From: Lachnospiraceae bacterium
Lineage (GTDB): Bacteria; Bacillota; Clostridia; Lachnospirales; Lachnospiraceae
Assembly (NCBI GenBank): GCA_021770755.1
Contig: JAETQI010000003.1
Location: forward strand, 62,001 to 126,000
Length of the DNA: 64,000 bases
Direction: 5' to 3'
A program made the position numbers and the translations under genes. Under the pieces are notes generated by a model, which did no database searches, had not been told where the DNA came from, and was given only the letters and a program-made list of their open reading frames with translations. Positions 38,625 to 49,531 of this stretch are shown one piece after another (within the stretch, counting starts at the first letter, position 1; each line of letters begins with the position of its first letter).

Positions 38625-40643
38625 ATGGCAGGAGAAAAAAAGGAAAATCAAAAAAAGATCGTATCGATAAAGGTAAAGCTGCTCGGCATCATACTGCCGG
38701 TGGTGATCATCATTATGATACTGCTGGTGGGAATCTTGTACTATATATCGAAGAATATTATCAAGGAGTATTCGGAAAATCTGCTGAGCTCCTCGATCGA
38801 GAACCAGACAAACCAGATCGAGGCGTGGCTGAACGAAAACCTGTCGGCGTTTCGCGCAGTGAAGCAGTCGATCGAACAGACCAGTCCGGACGGGCAGCAG
38901 TTGCAGGCGATTCTGGACAGTTATTATGGGTTTAATGACAACTATCCGGATGGGCTGTACATCGCAGATGAAAACGGCAGTCTGATAAAGGCGTCGGCGT
39001 CGGAGAAGACAGAGGCAGATCCGACGCAGGCTGTGTGGTACAGACAAGGTCTGACCCGGTGGAACATGGGGCTGACCAACGCGTACACAAACGCCAAGGG
39101 GGAGGAGGTCATCAGCGCGTCGGGAATCCTGGATGACCAGTCCGGCACGATCAAGGTGATCTCTGCGGATCTCACGCTGGAGCGGATCAGTATCATCGTA
39201 AACAGCTATATCGAGATGGATCAGGCAAGGGCGTTTCTGGTGAGCAGCACCGACGGAACGATCCTGGCACATCACGAGACGGATCTGATCTCCACAAAGC
39301 TTAGCGAATCGAAGGATGCCTTTATGCGGGACATCTGGCAGAAGGTATCGCAGCATGACCTTGATATGGTCGAGATCGACAGCAATATGGCGGCACTTTC
39401 ACAGATACAGGGGACGGACTGGGTGCTGGTATCGTACATTCCTACCAGGGTCATCTATGCGGATATTGACAGTGTGCGGAATATGATGCTGGCGATCGGA
39501 CTGGTGTCCGTGATCCTGCTGGCCGTGCTGGTGGAGCGCGTGGTCCACATGGTGATCCGCCCTGTCAAGGAGCTGATCAGGGTGATCACAGCCATGACGG
39601 ACGGGGATTTCACAGTGGAGATCAAGGCAGGCAGCAATGACGAGATCGGCGTCATGGGCGGACATGTGCAGCAGTTCATACTGACCATGCGGCAGATGAT
39701 CGCCTCGATACATGCGGTTTCAGACAAGCTGGGCGCACAGGCAGGCGACAGTGACACGATCTCGAGGGAGATGTACGATGCCTCCAGGCTGCAGGGACAG
39801 TCCATGAGGGAATTAAACACCACGGTAGAACAGTTGTCGCTCTCTGTAGGGGAGATCGCGGAACATGCGACAACACTTGCGATGGTGGTGTCGGATACAA
39901 AGGATGACGGAGAGCAGGTGGGCAATAAGGTGCAGGAGACTGTGACCATATCGCGGAGCGGGCAGGAGGATCTGCAGCGCGTCAACAGTGCGATGGAGCT
40001 GATCAATGTGTCCGTGCAGAAGCTGCAGCAGTCGATCGACGAGGTCGGAAAGGCATCCGTGGAGATCACGAACATCACGGAGATCATAGGAAATATCGCG
40101 GACCAGACGTCGCTTCTCTCGCTCAACGCATCGATTGAGGCGGCGCGTGCGGGAGATGCGGGAAGAGGCTTTGCGGTGGTCGCAACGGAGATTGGGCAGC
40201 TTGCAAACACGAGCGCCGATGCCGTGCGTAACATCGAAGGTCTGATCAGCCAGATCAACAGCCTGGTGAGCGATACGGTGAAGCAGACCAGGGAGAGCGT
40301 GGAAAATATCAACCACAGCAACAGTCTGGTAGGGGATACCCTGCGGACCTTTGACTCGATCTTTGGCAATATCGACCAGGTAAGCACACTCGTGCGCGAG
40401 ATGATCCAAAAAGTGGAGAAGGTTGACGAGGTGGCGACGAATGTGGCTGCGATCTCGCAGGAGCAGGCTGCAAGTTCGGAGGAGATCCTTGCGACTTCCG
40501 AGTCGATGGTGCGCCAGGTGGACAATATCACGAACAGCAGCGAGCGCGTTTCCGAGGGAGCAAAGGAGCTGACGGCATCGGCGGAGGAGCTGTATGAACA
40601 GGTTGCCAGATTCAGGATTGGAGAGGAGGCAGGTCAGCGATGA
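38625..40643 (+). CDS. Methyl-accepting chemotaxis protein with Cache-like sensor region
   Basis: TM/periplasmic region/HAMP and '[44 protein letters not shown]'. Confidence 0.93.
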   Translation: MAGEKKENQKKIVSIKVKLLGIILPVVIIIMILLVGILYYISKNIIKEYSENLLSSSIENQTNQIEAWLNENLSAFRAVKQSIEQTSPDGQQLQAILDSYYGFNDNYPDGLYIADENGSLIKASASEKTEADPTQAVWYRQGLTRWNMGLTNAYTNAKGEEVISASGILDDQSGTIKVISADLTLERISIIVNSYIEMDQARAFLVSSTDGTILAHHETDLISTKLSESKDAFMRDIWQKVSQHDLDMVEIDSNMAALSQIQGTDWVLVSYIPTRVIYADIDSVRNMMLAIGLVSVILLAVLVERVVHMVIRPVKELIRVITAMTDGDFTVEIKAGSNDEIGVMGGHVQQFILTMRQMIASIHAVSDKLGAQAGDSDTISREMYDASRLQGQSMRELNTTVEQLSLSVGEIAEHATTLAMVVSDTKDDGEQVGNKVQETVTISRSGQEDLQRVNSAMELINVSVQKLQQSIDEVGKASVEITNITEIIGNIADQTSLLSLNASIEAARAGDAGRGFAVVATEIGQLANTSADAVRNIEGLISQINSLVSDTVKQTRESVENINHSNSLVGDTLRTFDSIFGNIDQVSTLVREMIQKVEKVDEVATNVAAISQEQAASSEEILATSESMVRQVDNITNSSERVSEGAKELTASAEELYEQVARFRIGEEAGQR

Positions 40644-41632
40644 GGAGAAAGAGCCGTTTGATAAGATACATACCTGTACTGTTCGCAGCGGTCATGCTGG
40701 CAGCTTTTGCGTCAGGATGCGGACAGAAGTCAGCCGGAGGGAAAGGCGGGGTGAAGATCTTCTTTTCCCTGAACCAGATGGATACGTTCCGCCAGACGCT
40801 TGTGGACAGTGCCGCGGAGCAGGCGGCACAGGAGGGTGCACAGTTTGCCATGGAGGATGCGCAGGGCTCGATCGAGGAGCAGGTTGAGCAGATCAAGGCT
40901 GCCGCGGCAGGAGATTACGATGTGATCATCTGCAGCCCGGTCTCGGTGGACACGGCGGTTCAGTTGAAGATGAGCGCGGGGGATATCCCGATCGTGTTTG
41001 TCAATAGCTGTCCGGACGAAAAGCACCTGCAGGCGGGAAAATACATCTATGTCGGTTCCAGCGAGCAGGTTGCGGGAGAGTTTCAGGCAGAGTACGTGCT
41101 GGGGAAAATGTCCGGAAAGCAGGAGATCAACGTGGTGCTGATCAAAGGGCCGGCGAGCCATTCCGCCACGGAGGGAAGGACGACCGGGGTGAAGAGGACG
41201 CTGGAGGCGAGCGGCAGACAGATCCATTACGTGTTTGAGGACAGTGCCGCCTGGGACACGGGACAGGCGCAGAAATTGTTCGAACTGTTTCTGAGTACGG
41301 GAGTCTCCGCGGATTGTGTGATCTGCAACAATGATGCGATGGCGCTCGGCGTTATGGAGGCGTGCAGGAACAAAGGCGTTGACTGCAGCACGCTCCCCAT
41401 CCTGGGGGTCGATGCCACGGCTGACGGCTGCGAGGCGATCCGCAATGGCGACATGGCATTTACGGTGTACCAGTCCGGAAGCGGACAGGGACACGCGGCT
41501 GTCAAAGCGGCGATACAGCTTGTGGAGAGCGGCAGCGTGAAGGATATCGAGGGAAGCACGGAGGACGGCAAGTATGTCTGGGTGGACTTTGAGCGGGTGG
41601 ACAGCAGCAATGTTTCCCAATACGGCAAGTAA
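40640..41632 (+). CDS. Periplasmic-binding (ribose/galactose type) lipoprotein
   Basis: Lipobox 'LAAFASGCG'; '[33 protein letters not shown]', '[15 protein letters not shown]', '[25 protein letters not shown]'; ATGA overlap with the MCP. Confidence 0.92.
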   Translation: MRRKSRLIRYIPVLFAAVMLAAFASGCGQKSAGGKGGVKIFFSLNQMDTFRQTLVDSAAEQAAQEGAQFAMEDAQGSIEEQVEQIKAAAAGDYDVIICSPVSVDTAVQLKMSAGDIPIVFVNSCPDEKHLQAGKYIYVGSSEQVAGEFQAEYVLGKMSGKQEINVVLIKGPASHSATEGRTTGVKRTLEASGRQIHYVFEDSAAWDTGQAQKLFELFLSTGVSADCVICNNDAMALGVMEACRNKGVDCSTLPILGVDATADGCEAIRNGDMAFTVYQSGSGQGHAAVKAAIQLVESGSVKDIEGSTEDGKYVWVDFERVDSSNVSQYGK

Positions 41633-41655
41633 GGACAGGGCATATCATATGGAGG

Positions 41656-44600
41656 ATGAATCAAATGGAAAATGTAAAACGGATCTATGTGGAGAAGAAG
41701 GAAGCTTTTGCTGTAAAGGCAAGGGAGCTCGAGGACGAGCTGAAAGGATATCTGGGCATCGCCGGGTTAGAGAAGGTCAGGATCTTTATCCGCTATGATG
41801 TGGAAAACCTTTCGGATGCGGTCTTTGAAAAGGCGTGTACGTGTGTATTTTCAGAGCCTCCGGTCGACGACCTGTATAGGGAGAATATCGAGATGCCGGC
41901 GGATTCACGATGTTTTTCCGTTGAGTATCTGCCGGGGCAGTTCGACCAGAGGGCGGACTCCGCAGTGCAGTGCGTGCAGTTTCTGAAAGAGGATGAGCAG
42001 CCGCTCATCAAGACGGCGGTTACCTATCTGCTGATCGGAAACATTTCCGACAGTGAGTTTGATAAGATCAAGCGCTATTGCATCAATCCCGTCGATTCGA
42101 GAGAGACAGGGCTGGAAAAGCCCGGTACGCTGGTGCAGACTTTTGAGGAGCCGGCAGATGTGGGAAGTTATGACGGGTTTGCGGACATGGCAGAGGATGA
42201 TCTGAAAGAACTCTATGACTCATTGGGACTTGCCATGACATTTAAGGATTTCCAGCACATCCAGAAATATTTTAAGGATGAGGAGCACAGGGATCCGACT
42301 GTGACGGAGATCAGGGTGCTTGATACCTACTGGTCCGACCACTGCCGCCACACGACGTTTTCCACTGAATTGAAGGATATCACATTTGAGGACGGTTATT
42401 ATACAGAACCGATCCGGACGACATACAGACAGTACCTTGCCGCGCGCGAGGAGATCTTTGCCGGCAGAAAGGACAAATATGTCTGTCTGATGGATCTGGC
42501 GCTCATGGCGATGAGAAAGCTCAAAAAGGATGGAAAACTGGAGGACTTGGAACAATCGGATGAGATCAACGCCTGCTCCATCGTCGTGCCGGTGGAGATC
42601 GATAAGGAGGACGGAAAGGGTGTTGTCACCGAGGAGTGGCTTGTCAACTTCAAGAACGAGACGCACAATCATCCGACAGAGATCGAGCCGTTTGGCGGCG
42701 CGGCAACCTGTCTGGGCGGTGCGATCCGCGATCCGCTCTCAGGGCGCACCTATGTATATCAGGCGATGCGCGTCACAGGTGCGGCAGATCCGACCGTGCC
42801 GGTGGAAAATACGATGCGGGGCAAGCTTTCCCAGAAGAAACTGGTGCGCGGTGCCGCGAGCGGATATTCTTCCTATGGTAACCAGATCGGTCTTGCGACC
42901 GGATATGTAAAAGAAGTGTATCATCCGAATTATGTGGCAAAGAGGATGGAGATCGGCGCGGTCATGGCTGCGGCGCCAAGGGCAGGTGTGATCCGCGAGA
43001 ATTCGGATCCGGGGGATATCATCATCCTGCTTGGCGGCCGGACAGGGCGCGACGGCTGCGGCGGCGCGACAGGCTCCTCCAAAGTGCACACGACAGCGTC
43101 ACTCTCCACCTGCGGCGCGGAGGTTCAGAAAGGCAACGCGCCGACAGAGCGCAAGCTGCAGAGACTGTTCCGCAGGACGGAGGTCAGCCGGATCATCAAG
43201 AAATGCAATGACTTTGGCGCTGGCGGCGTGTCCGTTGCGATCGGGGAGCTGGCGGCCGGCCTTGTCGTGGATATGGACAAAGTGCCAAAGAAGTATGCAG
43301 GTCTTGACGGGACGGAGCTGGCGATCTCGGAGTCGCAGGAGAGAATGGCAGTGGTTGTGGATCCAAAGGATGCAGACCAGTTCCTTGCATACGCCGCACA
43401 GGAGAATCTCGAGGTAGTGAAGGTTGCCGTTGTCACACAGGAGCCGAGGCTTGTGTTAAAGTGGCGCGGCAGGAAGGTGGTCGATATCGCGCGCGCTTTC
43501 CTGGATACGAACGGAGCGCACCAGGAGACGGGAGTGTTTGTGGACACACCCGTGAAGGAGGATAATTATTTCCTTAAGACAGCCGTTCCAAAGGTTGGGG
43601 AGGCGCTGAAAGCCGGCGATGTGAAGGCGGCGCTGCTCGCGACGCTCAATGATCTCAATGTCTGCTCGCAGAAGGGACTTGTGGAGATGTTCGACGCATC
43701 GATCGGCGCGGGCAGTGTATTTATGCCCTACGGCGGTAAGTATCAGCTCACGGAGACGCAGACGATGGTCGCGAAGCTTCCTGTATTGAAGGGAAAGACA
43801 GACGTCGTGACGATGATGGCATACGGTTTCGATCCGTATCTGTCGAGCTGGAGCCCTTATCACGGGGCGGTGTACGCGGTGACGGAGTCCATGGCAAAGA
43901 TCGTGGCAGCAGGCGGCGATCACACCAGGATACGCTTTACCTTCCAGGAGTATTTCAGGCGCATGACGGAGGAGCCTTCCCGCTGGAGCCAGCCGTTTGC
44001 GGCGCTGCTTGGCGCGTACGATGCACAGATCGGGTATGGGCTGCCCTCGATCGGCGGCAAGGACTCCATGTCGGGCACCTTTAATGAGATCGATGTGCCG
44101 CCGACACTCGTATCCTTTGCGGTCGATGTGGCAAAGAAGCAGGACATCATCACGCCGGAGCTGAAAAACGCAGGAGATCGGCTTGTCGTGTTTGATCTGC
44201 CAAAGAATGAATACGATCTTCCGGATTACACGAAGGTCATGGAGATGTACAGCGGTATCGCGAAGCTGATCGCGGACAGGGTGATCGTGGCGGCATACGC
44301 GCTCGACTCGAAGGGGATCGCGGCAGCGGCGGCGAAGATGGCATTTGGCAATAAGATGGGTGTTGCGTTTGACAGTGCGCTCACGGCGGACGAGCTCTTT
44401 GCGAATAATATGGGCAGCATCATCGCCGAGGTTCCTGCCAGCCAGCTTGACGCGCTGGCGGAGTGCGGTATGGCTTACCGGACGGCGGCATCCGTGCTTG
44501 ACGAGAACGCGGGCTTTGTGTACGGGGACGTGACTGTGACGATGGACGAGGCTTTGAAGGCGTGGACATCAAAGCTTGAGAAGGTGTTCCCGACAAAGGC

Positions 44601-45474
44601 TGTGAAAGGAAACGACGCGATCGGGACGAAGCTCTATGATGCGAAAGAGATCTATGTGTGCAGGAATAAAGTGGCGAAGCCGACTGTATTCATTCCGGTT
44701 TTCCCGGGGACGAACTGCGAGTATGACTCGACGATCGCATTTGAGCGGGCGGGTGCCGATGTCGTGACGAAAGTATTCCGCAATATGTCCGCCGGGGATA
44801 TCAGGGATTCGGTGGACGAGTTTGAGAAGGCGATCGCACAGGCGCAGATCATCATGTTTCCGGGTGGATTTTCCGCCGGCGATGAACCTGACGGAAGCGC
44901 GAAGTTCTTTGCAACGGCATTTCAGAATGAGAAGATCAGGGAAGCGGTGAACCGGCTTCTGAACGAGCGGGACGGACTTGCACTTGGGATCTGCAACGGA
45001 TTCCAGGCGATGATCAAGCTTGGACTGGTGCCTTACGGTGAGGTTGTGGGGCAGAAGGAGGATTCACCGACCCTTACATACAATACCATCAACCGCCATA
45101 TCTCCAGGATGGTATACACCAAAGTGGTCACAAACAAGTCGCCGTGGCTTGCGCTCGCAGAACTTGGGCGGACGTATGTGACGCCGGCTTCCCACGGTGA
45201 GGGGCGCTTCGTGGCGCCGCAGGAGTGGATCGACAAGCTCTTTGCGAATGGCCAGGTGGCGACGCAGTATGCGGATTTTGACGGGAATATCTCGATGGAT
45301 GAGGAGTGGAATGTGAATGGCTCCTACGCGGCGATCGAGGGCATCACATCTCCCGACGGAAGGTGCCTTGGCAAGATGGCTCATGTGGAGAGGCGCGGCG
45401 ACGGCGTGGCGGTGAATATCTACGGAGAGCAGGACATGAAGATCTTTGAGGCCGGAGTGCAGTATTTTAGATAA
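41656..45474 (+). CDS. purL: Phosphoribosylformylglycinamidine synthase (large single-chain form)
   Basis: 1272 aa; 'TYWSDHCRHTTFSTEL', 'FKNETHNHPTEIEPFGGAATCLGGAIRDPLSGR', C-terminal GATase I 'LGICNGFQAMIKLGLVPYGE'. Confidence 0.97.
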   Translation: MNQMENVKRIYVEKKEAFAVKARELEDELKGYLGIAGLEKVRIFIRYDVENLSDAVFEKACTCVFSEPPVDDLYRENIEMPADSRCFSVEYLPGQFDQRADSAVQCVQFLKEDEQPLIKTAVTYLLIGNISDSEFDKIKRYCINPVDSRETGLEKPGTLVQTFEEPADVGSYDGFADMAEDDLKELYDSLGLAMTFKDFQHIQKYFKDEEHRDPTVTEIRVLDTYWSDHCRHTTFSTELKDITFEDGYYTEPIRTTYRQYLAAREEIFAGRKDKYVCLMDLALMAMRKLKKDGKLEDLEQSDEINACSIVVPVEIDKEDGKGVVTEEWLVNFKNETHNHPTEIEPFGGAATCLGGAIRDPLSGRTYVYQAMRVTGAADPTVPVENTMRGKLSQKKLVRGAASGYSSYGNQIGLATGYVKEVYHPNYVAKRMEIGAVMAAAPRAGVIRENSDPGDIIILLGGRTGRDGCGGATGSSKVHTTASLSTCGAEVQKGNAPTERKLQRLFRRTEVSRIIKKCNDFGAGGVSVAIGELAAGLVVDMDKVPKKYAGLDGTELAISESQERMAVVVDPKDADQFLAYAAQENLEVVKVAVVTQEPRLVLKWRGRKVVDIARAFLDTNGAHQETGVFVDTPVKEDNYFLKTAVPKVGEALKAGDVKAALLATLNDLNVCSQKGLVEMFDASIGAGSVFMPYGGKYQLTETQTMVAKLPVLKGKTDVVTMMAYGFDPYLSSWSPYHGAVYAVTESMAKIVAAGGDHTRIRFTFQEYFRRMTEEPSRWSQPFAALLGAYDAQIGYGLPSIGGKDSMSGTFNEIDVPPTLVSFAVDVAKKQDIITPELKNAGDRLVVFDLPKNEYDLPDYTKVMEMYSGIAKLIADRVIVAAYALDSKGIAAAAAKMAFGNKMGVAFDSALTADELFANNMGSIIAEVPASQLDALAECGMAYRTAASVLDENAGFVYGDVTVTMDEALKAWTSKLEKVFPTKAVKGNDAIGTKLYDAKEIYVCRNKVAKPTVFIPVFPGTNCEYDSTIAFERAGADVVTKVFRNMSAGDIRDSVDEFEKAIAQAQIIMFPGGFSAGDEPDGSAKFFATAFQNEKIREAVNRLLNERDGLALGICNGFQAMIKLGLVPYGEVVGQKEDSPTLTYNTINRHISRMVYTKVVTNKSPWLALAELGRTYVTPASHGEGRFVAPQEWIDKLFANGQVATQYADFDGNISMDEEWNVNGSYAAIEGITSPDGRCLGKMAHVERRGDGVAVNIYGEQDMKIFEAGVQYFR

Positions 45475-45497
45475 GGGACATGATAATATAATATAAG

Positions 45498-45543
45498 AAA
45501 CAGCGCCCCGCTGCCTGAAACCAGGTAGCGGGGCGCTGTTTTA
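45498..45543. terminator. Bidirectional rho-independent terminator
   Basis: AAACAGCGCCCCGCTGCCT-gaaacc-AGGTAGCGGGGCGCTGTTT between convergent genes. Confidence 0.92.
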
Positions 45544-45559
45544 ATGCGCTTTATGTATG

Positions 45560-47257
45560 TTATTGTTTCAGGGAGAATTGTCCGATCAATCCGTTTAAGA
45601 TCGTTGCCTGCGCGGACAATTCCTGGCTGGTCGCCGATGCCTCCTGCGCAGTTGCGGCATTGCTCTGTACGACCTCTGAAATCTGGTTGATGCCTTTCTC
45701 TGCCTGGCGCATCGCCTCGGTCTGATCCTGCACCATTGTCTTGAGGTTCTTGGAGAAGTCGGCGATCTGCTTGATCCCGTCCACGACGGAGCCGATCGCG
45801 TTCGCGGCGTTCTCCGCGGCGCGGTTTCCGTCGGAAACCTCACGGATAGAGCCTTCGATCAATTCCCTGGTATCGACAGCCGCCTTGGCGCTCTGGTTTG
45901 CCAGTACCCTGATCTGGTCAGCCACGACCGCGAAACCGCGTCCGGATTCGCCGGCACGCGCTGCCTCGATCGATGCGTTCAGCGACAGCAGGTTGGTCTG
46001 GGAAGCGATAGACTCGATCTCGGAGATGATGTCCCCGATCCTGTTGGAAGCGGCGTTGATGCGCTCCATTGCCGCCATCATGGAATTCATCTCCTCGCGG
46101 CTGTTGTCTGCCTTGTCGGCGTAGAGCTGAGCCTTCGTGTAGGATTCATCTGCACTTTGTGCGCTCTGCTCCATGGTATTGGTGATCTCAGAGATCGTGG
46201 CGTGCAGTTCCATGACGGCGTTTGTCTGTTCCGTTGCACCCTCTGCCAGTACCTGTGATGCGTCGGCAAGATCACCGGAGCCGGACGATACCTGGCTGGA
46301 GACTTCGCCGATGGATGTGAGCGTCTCCACCATCTGGTCGCGCAGTCCGCGCATGGATTCGTACAATTTCTGGAAATCTCCGGTATATTTTTCCGTGTAG
46401 TTTGATTTCACGGCATAGTTTCCGCCTGCCATCTCGCCCAGCACCTCGCTGATGTCATGGATGATGATATTCAGGTTGTTTGCCATATCGGTGGCGTCTT
46501 TTTCCATGTGCTCCACTTCGTCGCCGGTCTCCACCATCGGGAACGGGGAAGTGAGGTCTCCGGCTGAAAACGTTTTGAGACGCTTGCCGAGCTTGCCAAG
46601 GGGAGACGCGATCCCTTTGGCAATATTCTTGCCGATCTTGGTCGACAGTGTCAGCGAGATCCCAATGACGACGACAATGGCGATCGAGAGAATCAGCCCT
46701 GTCACCGAGAGTGTTGCGGAAAGATGATTTCCCTCTGTCACTTTGACGTTCAGGAGGGATTCCAGTTTGCTGTATATGCTGTTGTAGGCGGGAGCAAGAT
46801 CCTCGAGCGCGATATCCTGTGCCTGCTTGCACAGGGATCTGTCCGTTGTGGCTCCAAGATCCATGATCTTTTGATCCAGTGCCCAGTACGCGTCCAGCTC
46901 GGAACTGATCTCATCATAGGTTTTTCTGCCGTCCTCCGACACGATCGTGTTCTCGATCGTGGCAAAATATTCTTTAAAAAGAACTTTGTTTTCATTATGC
47001 TGCTGCACTACAGTGGCGATCGCGTCCGCATCATCATAGCCGATCGCCGCCCGCAGGGACGACCGGCTGTCAGCAAATTCAAACATCGCTTTTCCAATAT
47101 CGCCCTGTGCAAATCCGAAATTTTTTAGAGCGTAGGAATATCTGTTTGAAATGATGATCAGGGCGATCAACCCGAGTAATGCGGCGGCAGCCGTTATGGA
47201 AGCCACCTTAAAAAAGGATTTGGTCAGCTTTCTCTCGATGCTGTCATGTTCGTTCAT
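45560..47257 (-). CDS. Methyl-accepting chemotaxis protein
   Basis: '[50 protein letters not shown]', HAMP and N-terminal sensory helices. Confidence 0.93.
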   Translation of the reverse strand: MNEHDSIERKLTKSFFKVASITAAAALLGLIALIIISNRYSYALKNFGFAQGDIGKAMFEFADSRSSLRAAIGYDDADAIATVVQQHNENKVLFKEYFATIENTIVSEDGRKTYDEISSELDAYWALDQKIMDLGATTDRSLCKQAQDIALEDLAPAYNSIYSKLESLLNVKVTEGNHLSATLSVTGLILSIAIVVVIGISLTLSTKIGKNIAKGIASPLGKLGKRLKTFSAGDLTSPFPMVETGDEVEHMEKDATDMANNLNIIIHDISEVLGEMAGGNYAVKSNYTEKYTGDFQKLYESMRGLRDQMVETLTSIGEVSSQVSSGSGDLADASQVLAEGATEQTNAVMELHATISEITNTMEQSAQSADESYTKAQLYADKADNSREEMNSMMAAMERINAASNRIGDIISEIESIASQTNLLSLNASIEAARAGESGRGFAVVADQIRVLANQSAKAAVDTRELIEGSIREVSDGNRAAENAANAIGSVVDGIKQIADFSKNLKTMVQDQTEAMRQAEKGINQISEVVQSNAATAQEASATSQELSAQATILNGLIGQFSLKQ

Positions 47258-47404
47258 TGTTCATTTTCCCCTTTCTTTGGTCATGGTCTTGTTCATTATG
47301 TTTTAAAACTTATGCATTTTCCCCTCATTATGAAATGCATAAGCCATCAAACATTATTATAGTCCCTTTGGAAAAATATGCAAGATGAAAACAGTGCAAA
47401 TTTC

Positions 47405-47935
47405 CTATAAAAACGTGACCTGTGCCTGCAGATCATACGTATGAGGCTCCTTTGTGACAGCTTTGTGCCCAAACGCGATGGCGATCTCATATTCGTACTG
47501 CTCCGGGAATTGCAGGCGCTTTGAGAAATAGTCCTTCTTCTCCCCGCGCAGGGCATCGTAGATGCAGCCGATGATCAGATTGCCAAGGCCAAGCTCCTCC
47601 GCAGCCAGAGCCATATTTTCTACAGCGATGCCGGCGTCGAGCGGGCTCCACTTGTACGTACTGTCCGCACTCAGCACGATGACGGTGGGCGCTTCGTAGT
47701 AAAAATTGTGCGGCTGCGGCGCAAGACCGCGCAGACGGTTCTTTTCGTCCTCAAGCTCCTGCAGGATGGGATCGCCGCCTTTTAACACTGTGAAATGGAT
47801 CTCCTGCCTGTTTGCCGCGGTGGGTGCCTGCAGCCCGGCGTGCAGCAGGGCGTCCAGCTCGGCATCTGTCAGGGGGGCTGGCGTATAGCCCCTTGTGGAA
47901 CTGCGTTTTTTGATCACATCGATTACATTGCTCAT
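47405..47935 (-). CDS. Nitroreductase family protein
   Basis: 'VIKKRSSTRGYTPAPLTDAELDALLHAGLQAPTAANRQEIHFTVL', 'GIAVENMALAAEELGLGNLIIGCI'. Confidence 0.92.
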   Translation of the reverse strand: MSNVIDVIKKRSSTRGYTPAPLTDAELDALLHAGLQAPTAANRQEIHFTVLKGGDPILQELEDEKNRLRGLAPQPHNFYYEAPTVIVLSADSTYKWSPLDAGIAVENMALAAEELGLGNLIIGCIYDALRGEKKDYFSKRLQFPEQYEYEIAIAFGHKAVTKEPHTYDLQAQVTFL

Positions 47936-48096
47936 GATTGTCGTCCTCCTTAAATATTAGGTGTTTTATATCCTGCCCTTATTATAAGATATCCCATGTG
48001 CAACGGCAAGCTTGTATTTCGGATCAAATGATGATATGATATAAAGAACGCGCTCCGGGTCTGATCGGGGCAGCGATATAGCAGAGGGAGGAAGCC

Positions 48097-49494
48097 ATGA
48101 AGATACGTACAAAATTTATCGGGAACAGGGATTTTTACAAGATGGTGCTGATGATCGCGGTGCCGATCATGATCCAGAACGGGATCACCAACTTTGTCAG
48201 TCTGCTTGACAACATTATGATCGGGCAGGTCGGGACAGAGCAGATGTCGGGGGTGGCGATCGTCAATCAGCTAATATTTGTATACAATCTGTGCATATTT
48301 GGCGGCGTGTCCGGTGCGGGGATCTTTACAGCGCAGTATTTCGGACAGGGGAATCACGAGGGTGTGCGCCAGACGATGCGGTTTAAGCTGTGGATGGTCA
48401 CGATGATCACAGCGTTGACAGCCGTTCTTTTTTTGGGCTTTGGCACGACGCTGATCGGAGCTTATCTGAAGGGAGAAGGCTCTGCGGAAAGCATCGCCGC
48501 GACTCTTTTGTACGGAGAGAGGTATCTGCGGATCATGCTGATCGGTCTGCCGGCATTTGCGGCGGTACAGATCTACTCGAGCACGCTGCGCGAGTGCGGT
48601 CAGACGCTGCTGCCCATGAAAGCGGGGATAGCGGCTGTTATTGTAAATCTGCTGTTTAACTACATATTAATATATGGAAAGTTCGGCGCACCCGCGCTCG
48701 GCGTGAGCGGTGCGGCGATCGCGACGGTTCTCTCGCGCTATGTGGAGATGCTGATCACAGTGATCGGTGTCCACAGAAAGAGCGTCGGGGAGCACGCGGC
48801 GTATTCTTTCGTCCAGGGATTGTACCGGACACTGAAAGTGCCGCGGGAGCTGACCTTCAAGATCATCAGGAAAGGAAGTCCGCTCCTGTTCAACGAGACT
48901 TTGTGGGCAGCGGGTATGGCGATGCTGACACAGTGCTATTCCATCCGCGGGCTGAATGTCGTTGCCGGACTGAATGTCTCCAACACGATCAACAACGTGT
49001 TCAATATCGTATTTATCGCACTGGGGGATTCTGTTGCCATCATTGTGGGACAGCTTCTCGGAGCCGGAAAGATGAAGGAGGCAAGGGATACGGATAACAA
49101 GCTGATCGCTTTTTCCGTGATGTGCTGCACGGGCGTGGCGTTTGTCATGTTTCTCATGGCGCCGCTGTTTCCCAGGCTGTACAAGATCAATGATGAGGCG
49201 CGGCTGCTTGCGCGGTACTTCATCATGGTGACGGCTTTCTTCATGCCGCAGAATGCCTTCCTGCACGCGACGTACTTCACGCTGCGCTCCGGCGGCAAGA
49301 CGATCATCACCTTCCTGTTTGACAGTGTCTTTATCTGGTGCGTGAGCGTTGTGATCGCCTTTACGCTCAGCCGCTTTACAGGGCTTCCGGTCATAGCGGT
49401 GTATGCGATGGTGCAGCTCGGGGATATCATCAAGTGCATCATTGGATTCGTGCTGGTCAAAAAGGGTGTGTGGCTCCAGAATATCGTGACATAA
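48097..49494 (+). CDS. MATE family efflux transporter
   Basis: 'IAVPIMIQNGITNFVSLLDNIMIGQVGTEQMSGVAIVNQLIFV' and MATE repeats. Confidence 0.94.
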   Translation: MKIRTKFIGNRDFYKMVLMIAVPIMIQNGITNFVSLLDNIMIGQVGTEQMSGVAIVNQLIFVYNLCIFGGVSGAGIFTAQYFGQGNHEGVRQTMRFKLWMVTMITALTAVLFLGFGTTLIGAYLKGEGSAESIAATLLYGERYLRIMLIGLPAFAAVQIYSSTLRECGQTLLPMKAGIAAVIVNLLFNYILIYGKFGAPALGVSGAAIATVLSRYVEMLITVIGVHRKSVGEHAAYSFVQGLYRTLKVPRELTFKIIRKGSPLLFNETLWAAGMAMLTQCYSIRGLNVVAGLNVSNTINNVFNIVFIALGDSVAIIVGQLLGAGKMKEARDTDNKLIAFSVMCCTGVAFVMFLMAPLFPRLYKINDEARLLARYFIMVTAFFMPQNAFLHATYFTLRSGGKTIITFLFDSVFIWCVSVVIAFTLSRFTGLPVIAVYAMVQLGDIIKCIIGFVLVKKGVWLQNIVT

Positions 49495-49524
49495 AAAGAT
49501 GAGCGCCTTGGCGCTCATCTTTTT
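49493..49524. terminator. Bidirectional rho-independent terminator
   Basis: AAAAAGATGAGCGCC-tt-GGCGCTCATCTTTTT. Confidence 0.9.
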
Positions 49525-49531
49525 ACATTGG

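Noticed and set aside
38091-39356. 421-aa minus-strand ORF opposite purF-like/MCP genes
   Set aside because: Antisense to two well-supported genes and no recognisable domain.
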